Of a stretch of 41,508 nt of DNA, positions 34,743 to 41,508 are shown piece by piece (within the stretch, counting starts at the first letter, position 1; each line of letters begins with the position of its first letter). The position numbers and the translations under genes were made by a program. The notes beneath the pieces are model-generated. The model was not told where the DNA came from, did no database searches, and was given only the letters and a program-made list of their open reading frames with translations. This stretch comes from Phycisphaerae bacterium (GTDB lineage: Bacteria > Planctomycetota > Phycisphaerae > Sedimentisphaerales > Anaerobacaceae), in NCBI GenBank assembly GCA_021736645.1, contig JAIPFM010000006.1, positions 1-41,508 of the forward strand, read 5' to 3'.

Positions 34743-36566
34743 ATGCCTTTAAAGAAGAAATCTGCAAAAAAACAAATGAGAAATGCTGCGGGGAAACCAC
34801 CGTTCTTCAAGAGGCCCGATTGGATCTGTGGCCTGGTGCTGTCCGTTCTTGGACTGTTTTTCCTCATTGTGACCCTCATGCCCAACAGTGTGGGGTCTGC
34901 AGGACAATGGATCAACGATCGCATCCTGATCGGATTGTTTGGCAAGGCCGCAATTCTGGCCGGCCTGTATTGCCTGGGGATCGGCACAGACCTCCTTTTT
35001 GTCAAACGCAAGATCCTGTTCGCCGCTGGCCTCACCTGTCTGATGGTTCCGGCTCTGGTGGTGGCTGATGCCATATTCACTCAAAAAGTAGATGATCCGC
35101 TCGCTCCGATCATACACGGGTCCTACCTGGGCTATCTGTTTCGTGCGCCCATACAGGGTGTCATTGGTACAGCCGGCCTGACCCTCGTGACCCTGGCGAT
35201 CTTCATGTGCGGTGTGCTGCTGCTGGTTCCGGGCTACGTGCTGATCCGTTGGGGCCAGGGTCTGGTGGCCCGCTTCAAAGACAGAAAGTCGCGCCGCCAG
35301 AGTACCACGCATGACATGAGAACCGCCACAACAGAAGAAGCCGCAGAATTGCAGCCATCTCAGACCACGTCAAAGCAGGCCTCTGAGTCACCTGTCAGCG
35401 ATGAACCGGACTTGCCGGCAACCGAGACACCCATGGCGCGTCTCAACCTGACATTGTACGATCGTGAATTTGTCAAGATTCCTACGGGGTTATTTGAGGA
35501 GCACACAGTCTTCGATCAATCACTGCCCGTGGGCGTGCGCCAACAGGACCTGATCGACGCGTTTGCCTCATTCAATCTGAACATTGAGATCGGGGAGATC
35601 AAGCGAGGCCCGTCATTCGAACAGTATGAAATCATACCGGCCAAGGGTGTGAAGATCGCTCAAATCAGGAGCCGCGAAGAAGACGTGTCCCTGAAACTCA
35701 GGCAGAAGATCCATTTCGGCAAGATGGCGGGCGGCTCACTCGTGGCAGAAGTCCCCCTGCACGACAGACAGATGGTGCCCTATGGCTATCTTTTGGAAAA
35801 CACGGCGGACGACCACATGCAGATCCCTGTGGCCGTGGGCGTGGATGCAGCCTTTTCACCCTTCAGCGTAGACCTGACCGAACTGCCCCATCTCCTGATT
35901 GCCGGCACCACGGGCTCCGGAAAGAGTGTGTTTGTCAAGACCCTCATTGCCTCGATCCTCTATCACCTCACACCCAATGAAGCCAGACTCGTACTGATCG
36001 ATCCCAAACGCGTTGAATTCGGCGTGTTTGCCTCTTCTCTGTTCTGTGCCTGTGACGTCATCACGGATTTCGAAGATGTCCCCCCGGTGTTCAATGCCCT
36101 GGTTGCGGAAATGGAACAGCGATATGCCCTGCTCGAAAAGGCGGGCGTGTCCGACATCAAACAATACAATGCCTCAGTGGAACCTCCCCAGCGACAGCCC
36201 TACATTGTGGTGGTGGTCGACGAATTCGCGGACCTGCTCATGCAGAACGCAGACGGCTTTGAACAGCCCGCCATCCGTTTGGCCCAAAAGGCGCGGGCCT
36301 GCGGCATTCACCTGGTCCTGGCCACGCAGCGTCCCTCCGCGGATGTGATCAAGGGCCTGCTCAAGACCAACATTCCGGGACGCATCGCCCTGAGCGTGTC
36401 CTCGAAGATTGATTCCAAGATCATCCTCGATATCAGCGGTGCAGAAAGCCTGACAGGCAAGGGCGATCTCATCTGCCTGTGCCCTGCCTTCAGAGACGGC
36501 ATCCGACTCCAGGGGGCCTATATCTCCAACGAGGAAATACAGAAAATCATGGCCGCGAAATCGTAA
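34743..36566 (+). CDS. ftsK: FtsK/SpoIIIE-family DNA translocase lacking the gamma domain
   Basis: 607 aa from the ATG with GGGAG 6 nt upstream; a GTG three codons earlier is less likely. The N-terminus has a basic start and about four membrane helices (about 25-175), then a linker. The alpha domain (about 235-360) is followed by the motor with Walker A GTTGSGKS (388-395) and Walker B VVVVDEFADLL (about 488-498). The RPSADVIKGLLKTNIPGRIA block is typical. The protein ends about 20 residues after the RLQGAYISNEEI segment, so the gamma winged-helix domain that reads orienting DNA motifs is absent. It probably moves DNA at the septum during chromosome segregation. Confidence 0.94.
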   Translation: MPLKKKSAKKQMRNAAGKPPFFKRPDWICGLVLSVLGLFFLIVTLMPNSVGSAGQWINDRILIGLFGKAAILAGLYCLGIGTDLLFVKRKILFAAGLTCLMVPALVVADAIFTQKVDDPLAPIIHGSYLGYLFRAPIQGVIGTAGLTLVTLAIFMCGVLLLVPGYVLIRWGQGLVARFKDRKSRRQSTTHDMRTATTEEAAELQPSQTTSKQASESPVSDEPDLPATETPMARLNLTLYDREFVKIPTGLFEEHTVFDQSLPVGVRQQDLIDAFASFNLNIEIGEIKRGPSFEQYEIIPAKGVKIAQIRSREEDVSLKLRQKIHFGKMAGGSLVAEVPLHDRQMVPYGYLLENTADDHMQIPVAVGVDAAFSPFSVDLTELPHLLIAGTTGSGKSVFVKTLIASILYHLTPNEARLVLIDPKRVEFGVFASSLFCACDVITDFEDVPPVFNALVAEMEQRYALLEKAGVSDIKQYNASVEPPQRQPYIVVVVDEFADLLMQNADGFEQPAIRLAQKARACGIHLVLATQRPSADVIKGLLKTNIPGRIALSVSSKIDSKIILDISGAESLTGKGDLICLCPAFRDGIRLQGAYISNEEIQKIMAAKS

Positions 36567-36585
36567 TCTTGCGTGATCGTCAGTC

Positions 36586-36613
36586 CCGTGTTTGCGCCAC
36601 GGCCTGTTTTTTT
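36586..36613 (+). terminator. Possible terminator after ftsK
   Basis: A 5-bp stem CCGTG/CACGG (36586-36590 with 36598-36602, 7-nt loop) is followed after 4 nt by seven T. The stem is short, so confidence is moderate. Confidence 0.45.
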
Positions 36614-36673
36614 GAACGGCCAGAGACCCATAGAAGAAGGAACGGTTTACTGTTTTAAAGAGAAGGAGTTGCC

Positions 36674-39600
36674 ATGAGAGTCAGCCTGCTTGCCCTGATC
36701 GTCTGTCTGAGTGGTTTAATCCCTGCGTCGGGTCTGGCATCCGTCAAGGTGTGGGAACAGGAAGAGGTCATCCCCACGTATCTGGCAGGAGATCCGGAAC
36801 CCAATCCCATGTTTTACTTTGGGCGCGGCTCGCAAGGGGCACAGGGACGCACCTACCCCTACCCTCTCTTTGACACGCTCACTGGCGAGAAGGTGGACAA
36901 GACCTACACACTGGTGTACCTGGAAAACGAATACCTCAAGATCGCCATTGCCCCGGAAATGGGTGGCCGCATCTTCTCCGGCCTGGACAAGACCAATGGA
37001 TACAACTTCTTTTACAAACAACACGTGATCAAACCTGCGCTGATCGGCTTGATCGGCGCCTGGATCTCCGGAGGCGTGGAATGGAATATCCCCCATCACC
37101 ACAGGGCCACCACGTTCATGCCTGTGCAGCACCGCATCGAAAAAGGACCCAACGGCAGTCAAACCGTGTGGGTCGGCGAACTGGAGGTCCGTCACCGCAT
37201 GCAATGGGCGGTGGGGTATACACTGCACCCTGGGCGCTCCTACCTGGAACTGTCCCTGCGTATCGTGAATCGTACGCCTGAGCACAATACCATGCTGTGC
37301 TTTGCCAATGCCGCCGTGCACACCAATGAGAACTACCAGGTGATTTTCCCGCCCAGCACCCAGTTCGGCACGCACCATCACAAACGCGAATTCACCACCT
37401 GGCCCATCTCCACAGGCCGCTACGGCGGTGGCGATTTCAGCGACGGTGTGGACATCAGCTGGTACAAGAACCACATCAGCGCCAATTCCGTGTTTGCATG
37501 GAATTATTCGGAGGATTTCCTGGCAGGCTATGACCACGGCGTGGAGGCTGGCACACTGAGCATCGCCAATCATCATATCATACCCGGTAAAAAATTCTGG
37601 ACCTGGGGCAATGGTCCCAATGGCCGCATGTGGGACAAGATCCTGACAGATGAAGACGGTCCTTACATCGAACTGATGGTGGGCTCCTATTCGGACAACC
37701 AGCCTGACTACAGCTGGCTCGGCCCGTACGAAGCCAAGATCTTCAAGCAGTACTGGTATCCCTTCCGCAACATCGGGGGCGTCAAGAATGCCAATCTGGA
37801 CGCAGCCGTGAACCTCGAGATTACAGACGGCGTGGCCAAGGCGGGCTTCTGCACCACAGCAGTGCACAAACGTGCCAGCGTACAGATCACGGTTGACGGT
37901 GAGACCGTGGCCACCAAGGACATCAGCATCAATCCCGGCAAACCGGTGAGCCTGTCCGTGACACTGCCCGAGGGCACAGACAAACACACCGTACGTGCTG
38001 CCCTGTCCGTCCAGGGCAGAGAGCTCGTGGCCTACTGTCCCATCCAACAGGAAGACACGCCCATGCCCGAGACCGTGTCCAATCCTCCTGAACCGGATGC
38101 CATCAAGACCAATGAAGAGCTCTACCTCACGGGCCTGCGCCTCGAGCAGTTCCACAGTGCCGATCGGGCCCCAGAACCCTACTGGAACGAGGCCCTGCGC
38201 CGCGATCCGGGCGATAGTCGTGTGAACACGGCCCTGGGCATCAAGGCCTACAAGCAGGCCCGCTATGACCAGGCAGAGGCCTATCTGAGAATGGCCCTGG
38301 AGCGTCTCACTGACAAGTACACCACACCCAGAGATGCTGAAGCCCAATACTATCTCGGCATGGTGCTCAAGGCACAAAACCGGATAGACGCCGCGTATGA
38401 TACCCTGTACAAGGCCACGTGGAATTCAGCGTGGCGTGGCCCGAGCTACTACGGCCTGGCCGAGATCGCCTGCATACGAGGCGACCTCGACACCGCCCTG
38501 GATCACGTGGAACGCTCCATTGAGTTCAACAGCGTCAACCTGAGAGCCCAGAACCTCAAGGCCGCCGTCCTGCGTCACCTGGGTCGCTCAAAAGAGGCCT
38601 TGGCCCTATTGACGACAACGGTTTACCACATCAACCCATTGGATACCCGTGCCCTGGCAGAGCAGTGGCTCGCAGGCAAGACTCGCAAACAGGCCAGGGT
38701 TTTGAGTGACACCCTGAACGCCTTTCCTGCCACAGCACAGCAATGCGCAGCCGAGTATCTGAATGCGGGCCTGTGGCAGGACGGTACCAAGGTCCTGCAG
38801 TTGATGGTGAACAGTGCCCCGGACAAGACTCGAATCAACCCCATGGTCTACTACTACCTGGCCTGTTTTGCAGATCAACTGGGGCAATCGGACCAGGCCG
38901 TTGAGTACGCACACCTGGCTCAAGCCATGTCACCTGACTACTGCTTCCCGTTCCAGGGTGAAACCATCGCCATACTGGAAAGGGTCATGACCCTGAATCC
39001 CAGGGATGCCAGGGCCCCCTACTATCTTGGCAATGTCCTTTATGACTGGCAGCCAAAGAAAGCCACGGCGCTCTGGGAAAAATCAATCGCTTTAGATCCA
39101 TCCTATGCCATTGCCCACAGGAACCTGGCCATTGCCTATGCCCACGAAGAAACCTCTGATGCACTGCCCCGGGCCATCACCTCTCTGGAGCAGGCCGTGG
39201 CCCTGCCCCACAAATATGCCATCCATTTCGCAGAGCTGGATGAACTCTACGAAGCAGCAGGTGTCACGCCCGAGAAACGCCTGGCTGTCATGGAAAAATC
39301 ACAGAACACCGTGATTCAGCGTGACGATGCCACACAGCGTCTCATCGCCCTGAAGGTCCTGGGCAAGAAGTGCACAGAGGCCATTGCACTCATGACAGGC
39401 CGCGAATTCGAGATCTGGGAGGGAGGATCTCTCACCGTGGTCAATGACTGGGTCAGTGCCCATCTGCTGCGTGGTCAAACGGCCCTCCAAGCCAGAAAGT
39501 ACCAGGAGGCCCTGGATGAGTTTGCGCTGGCCCCCAAAATCCCGAACAACCTGCCATCTGCAGGCGGCACGCAGCGCAATGCAGAGATCGCCTATTGGAC

Positions 39601-40036
39601 GGGCATGGCTCACGAAACCCTGGGCCACATAGACCAGGCCAAGGCCCTCTGGACTGAGGCCGTGACACCGCAGGAAGAGTCATCTCGTCCAGGACGCGGG
39701 CGCAGAAACCGTGCCAATGCAGAGGCCTATTTCCAGGCCCTGATCCATCAAAAACTCGGCCAAGCCGGGCAGGCCAAGTCCCTGTTCGAGCAACTCCTTG
39801 AAACCGCCCAGTCGCAACTGAAAGACGGTGACACAGTGAACCCATCAGCCCCCTACCAGGACCAGCGATCCCAGCGTGACAGACTGGCCAATGCCCACAC
39901 CTTGGCAGGACTGGCCTATCTCGGTCTTTCAGACACAGCCAAGGGCAAAGAATCCCTGGGCAAAGCCCTCGAAATCCAACCGGGATTATTGTTGGCCAAA
40001 ACGACCTTAGAGGAGTTGACTATTTCACCAAGATAA
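36674..40036 (+). CDS. Secreted DUF5107 domain protein with TPR repeats
   Basis: 1120 aa. A Sec signal peptide (1-22) is followed by a DUF5107 domain (about 30-470), seen in APEMGGRIFSGLDKTNGYNFFY, WISGGVEWNIPHHHRATTFMP and YLELSLRIVNRTPEHN, a fold related to sugar mutarotases and glycoside-active barrels. The C-terminal half (about 480-1115) is a long array of tetratricopeptide repeats such as ARYDQAEAYLRMALERL and AIAHRNLAIAYAHEE. AAGGAG lies 8 nt before the ATG. DUF5107-TPR proteins are common in planctomycetes and related carbohydrate-using bacteria. A role in binding or processing extracellular sugars is likely but unproven. The DUF1080 gene lies about 560 bp downstream. Confidence 0.93.
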   Translation: MRVSLLALIVCLSGLIPASGLASVKVWEQEEVIPTYLAGDPEPNPMFYFGRGSQGAQGRTYPYPLFDTLTGEKVDKTYTLVYLENEYLKIAIAPEMGGRIFSGLDKTNGYNFFYKQHVIKPALIGLIGAWISGGVEWNIPHHHRATTFMPVQHRIEKGPNGSQTVWVGELEVRHRMQWAVGYTLHPGRSYLELSLRIVNRTPEHNTMLCFANAAVHTNENYQVIFPPSTQFGTHHHKREFTTWPISTGRYGGGDFSDGVDISWYKNHISANSVFAWNYSEDFLAGYDHGVEAGTLSIANHHIIPGKKFWTWGNGPNGRMWDKILTDEDGPYIELMVGSYSDNQPDYSWLGPYEAKIFKQYWYPFRNIGGVKNANLDAAVNLEITDGVAKAGFCTTAVHKRASVQITVDGETVATKDISINPGKPVSLSVTLPEGTDKHTVRAALSVQGRELVAYCPIQQEDTPMPETVSNPPEPDAIKTNEELYLTGLRLEQFHSADRAPEPYWNEALRRDPGDSRVNTALGIKAYKQARYDQAEAYLRMALERLTDKYTTPRDAEAQYYLGMVLKAQNRIDAAYDTLYKATWNSAWRGPSYYGLAEIACIRGDLDTALDHVERSIEFNSVNLRAQNLKAAVLRHLGRSKEALALLTTTVYHINPLDTRALAEQWLAGKTRKQARVLSDTLNAFPATAQQCAAEYLNAGLWQDGTKVLQLMVNSAPDKTRINPMVYYYLACFADQLGQSDQAVEYAHLAQAMSPDYCFPFQGETIAILERVMTLNPRDARAPYYLGNVLYDWQPKKATALWEKSIALDPSYAIAHRNLAIAYAHEETSDALPRAITSLEQAVALPHKYAIHFAELDELYEAAGVTPEKRLAVMEKSQNTVIQRDDATQRLIALKVLGKKCTEAIALMTGREFEIWEGGSLTVVNDWVSAHLLRGQTALQARKYQEALDEFALAPKIPNNLPSAGGTQRNAEIAYWTGMAHETLGHIDQAKALWTEAVTPQEESSRPGRGRRNRANAEAYFQALIHQKLGQAGQAKSLFEQLLETAQSQLKDGDTVNPSAPYQDQRSQRDRLANAHTLAGLAYLGLSDTAKGKESLGKALEIQPGLLLAKTTLEELTISPR

Positions 40037-40050
40037 CTCAACCCTATGGG

Positions 40051-40430
40051 CTAGTGCTGTGATTGCGATTCCTCTTGCAGGATGCGCCAGAGGTTTCTAA
40101 TATTGCGTTCCTGCATGCCATAGTCCCACTGGCCGGGTTGCGGCACGAGGTACGTGGGGAACGCCCTGTGCAGGGCAAGCCGCTGAAAGGCCTGCTCCAG
40201 TGTCAATCCCTCTTTCCGGGCAGCACGCAGACCAGTGAGCATTTTCTGATAATAATCAGGCCCTTCTGCGATTGAATGGCCGTGAGATTACACCGACCTG
40301 TACCCAGCCAGTAGGCCAGAACGACCCGTTCGGAGAGCCTCTCAATGCAGACATACTCACCGGTACCACGCCCCGTCGCACCCAGGAGCATGACCGGCAT
40401 CAGCAAACCCAAAAGGACAGCCCTGATCAT
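40051..40430 (-). pseudogene. Remnant of a secreted protein, possibly an MBL-fold hydrolase with internal deletion and frameshift
   Basis: The 5' part (from ATG 40430) encodes a signal peptide and about 45 residues, including RVVLAYWLGTGRCNLTAIQSQKG, which resembles the first strands of metallo-beta-lactamase-fold proteins. Near 40240-40260 the frame shifts by -1, and a second frame continues with PDYYQKMLTGLRAARKEGLT to the stop at 40051, which resembles the C-terminal helix of the same kind of protein. The zinc-binding HxHxDH centre is missing. The simplest reading is a gene that lost its middle. A sequencing error alone would not restore the active site. Family assignment is inference. Confidence 0.5.
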
Positions 40431-40517
40431 TGACCGATTCCTTTTTCACTGAACCTGACGTTTTCCATGTCAATATGTAATGTACCGCAAGCAGGGATCA
40501 GGGTAACGCTTTTTCTA

Positions 40518-40546
40518 TTGAAACGTGATGCCTCCTGTGCTAGGCT
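40518..40546 (+). promoter_or_regulatory. Candidate promoter of the DUF1080 gene
   Basis: TTGAAA (40518-40523), 17 nt, then TAGGCT (40541-40546) preceded by TGC (extended -10). The predicted start near 40553 gives a leader of about 46 nt with CAGGAG before the ATG. Confidence 0.45.
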
Positions 40547-40598
40547 TAGGCCTGTACATTTAGACATTAGCTACCAACATTTCACTCAGGAGAACACC

Positions 40599-41339
40599 AT
40601 GATTAAAAGGTTGACGCTGGTTTTGACTGCTTTGCTTGCTTTTCCTGTACTTGCGGCTGACGCCCCGCAGGCTGCACCTATTGAACCACAAAATATGAAG
40701 AGCCTGTTCAATGGAACAGATCTGACAGGTTGGGACGGCGATCCCAGACTGTGGTCCGTGAAGGATGGCGTGATCCACGGAGAGACCACAGCAGAGATCC
40801 CTGCCAAAGGCAACACGTTTCTGGTCTGTCAAGGTGGCACGTTCAAGGATTTTGAATTGCGTTTTTCGTTTCGGTGCAATGCAGCCAACAACTCCGGTGT
40901 TCAGTACCGATCCAAACACATCACAGAAGGCAATGTCAGGAACAAATGGGTCGTGCGCGGTTATCAGCACGAAATCCGCAATGAAGTCAAGCTCCCAAGC
41001 GTGTCCGGATTCATCTACGACGAAGGCGGCCGGCGCGGACGCATCTGCCTGGTCGGCGAAAAGGCCGTCTGGAACACAGAGACCAAGAAGCAGGTGGTCG
41101 GCAGCCTGATTGACCAGGAAGGATTCCAGCAACTGTTCAAGCTGGACCAGTGGAATGACGTGGTGATCATTGCCAAAGGCAACCACATCCAACACTATCT
41201 GAACAACCGACTCATCCTGGACTTTACAGACAACGACCCCAAACTGGCGTTGCTGGAAGGCATTGTCGCCCTGCAGCTCCATGCAGGCAAACCCATGTGG
41301 ACGGAATTCAAAAACGTGCGTGTCAAAGAATACGAATGA
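40599..41339 (+). CDS. Secreted DUF1080 (3-keto-disaccharide hydrolase) protein
   Basis: 246 aa from the ATG with AGGAG about 6 nt upstream; the longer frame adds no signal peptide. The Sec signal peptide (1-20) is followed by one DUF1080 jelly-roll domain: SLFNGTDLTGWDGDPRLWSV, DGVIHGET, FELRFSFRCNAANNSGVQYR and the C-terminal strand WTEFKNVRVKEY. The family includes enzymes that cleave 3-keto-glycosides and lectin-like proteins, and is expanded in planctomycetes. It probably acts in the periplasm or outside. It has its own promoter candidate, and an octamer tandem array begins right after the stop. Confidence 0.95.
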   Translation: MIKRLTLVLTALLAFPVLAADAPQAAPIEPQNMKSLFNGTDLTGWDGDPRLWSVKDGVIHGETTAEIPAKGNTFLVCQGGTFKDFELRFSFRCNAANNSGVQYRSKHITEGNVRNKWVVRGYQHEIRNEVKLPSVSGFIYDEGGRRGRICLVGEKAVWNTETKKQVVGSLIDQEGFQQLFKLDQWNDVVIIAKGNHIQHYLNNRLILDFTDNDPKLALLEGIVALQLHAGKPMWTEFKNVRVKEYE

Positions 41340-41341
41340 GA

Positions 41342-41364
41342 ACGGTGTCACGGTGTGACAGTGT
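41342..41364 (+). repeat. Octamer tandem array after the DUF1080 gene
   Basis: ACGGTGTC, ACGGTGTG, ACAGTGT in 8-nt phase, starting two bases after the stop codon. It is of the same general style as the heptamer arrays but with a different unit length. Confidence 0.55.
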
Positions 41365-41406
41365 ATCTGTGCGGCGACGGTCGTGAGGGGCTAACACGTA
41401 TTCTTG

Positions 41407-41429
41407 GCTGAAGGTTGAAGGCTGAAGGG
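41407..41429 (+). repeat. Heptamer array GCTGAAG/GTTGAAG/GCTGAAG
   Basis: Three 7-mers followed by GG. It lies a few bases downstream of the stop codon of the minus-strand gene that ends at 41433. Confidence 0.75.
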
Positions 41430-41432
41430 ATA

Positions 41433-41508
41433 TCAGTCTTCAATCACAAACCACTTGTCAACCGGTTGCCGCTCAACGTTAAACGCAAGATCTGTCTGAC
41501 GTGAGATG
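41433..41508 (-). CDS. 3' end of a gene cut by the window edge
   Basis: The minus strand is open from the edge to a TGA at 41435-41433. The 24 residues end in NVERQPVDKWFVIED, which reads like a real C-terminus. Family unknown. The heptamer array directly downstream fits the pattern of repeats at gene ends elsewhere in the window. Confidence 0.4.
   Translation of the reverse strand, partial: ISRQTDLAFNVERQPVDKWFVIED

Noticed and set aside
36716..38377. 553-codon minus-strand open frame opposite the DUF5107 gene
   Set aside because: The plus strand has a signal peptide, ribosome site, DUF5107 and TPR units; the antisense frame has none.

Overview
The window looks like chromosomal DNA of a Gram-negative-type (diderm) bacterium, most likely a Planctomycetota member of the Phycisphaerae. 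This placement is inferred from protein style, not from a marker gene. Supporting points are Asp-Pro-Asn-rich linkers in secreted proteins, a DUF5107-TPR protein and a DUF1080 (3-keto-disaccharide hydrolase) protein, an LptD-like outer-membrane protein with LolCDE-type genes, an L,D-transpeptidase, and many planctomycete-style hypothetical proteins. Gene packing is tight, with many 1- to 4-base junctions.

Layout. (1) 69-10935, minus: a YtrA-type GntR regulator, an ABC ATPase, an ABC permease and three large tandem paralogous membrane-anchored proteins (805, 705 and 1470 aa). ATGA overlaps or 1-base gaps join almost all of them. This is the most unusual system in the window. (2) 11131-12270, minus: a membrane-anchored hypothetical protein with a pseudopilin-like tail. 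(3) 12537-12611, minus: tRNA-His(GTG). (4) 12709-15420, minus: pyruvate phosphate dikinase behind a near-consensus promoter. (5) 15679-18765, minus: rarA, 5-formyl-THF cyclo-ligase and a LysM/YkuD L,D-transpeptidase. (6) 19048-20427, plus: a small beta-barrel outer-membrane protein and a secreted hypothetical. (7) 20429-32290, minus: an envelope and housekeeping run of lptD, S41 protease, lysS, two LolC/E permeases, lolD, ilvE and polyprenyl diphosphate synthase. (8) 32645-33747: a small conserved protein (plus) facing a two-gene DUF6036 nucleotidyltransferase module (minus) that resembles a toxin-antitoxin pair. (9) 34009-41339, plus: a secreted peroxiredoxin, a gamma-less FtsK, the 1120-aa DUF5107-TPR protein and a DUF1080 protein, with a degraded minus-strand remnant between the last two. 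A cut-off minus-strand gene ends at 41433.

A second theme is a set of short degenerate tandem arrays in strict 7-nt phase (ACTGAAA, CAGAAAC, GTCTAGG/GGTCAGG and GCTGAAG types). All sit at gene boundaries. Several touch a start codon that lacks a Shine-Dalgarno sequence, one supplies the stop codon of lysS, and two pairs form long inverted repeats in leaders.

How the genes may work together: region 7 joins outer-membrane biogenesis (LPS export, lipoprotein sorting, periplasmic proteolysis, isoprenoid carrier) with translation and amino-acid genes. Region 1 looks like a regulated envelope transport or sensing module of unknown purpose. The DUF5107 and DUF1080 proteins suggest extracytoplasmic carbohydrate processing.
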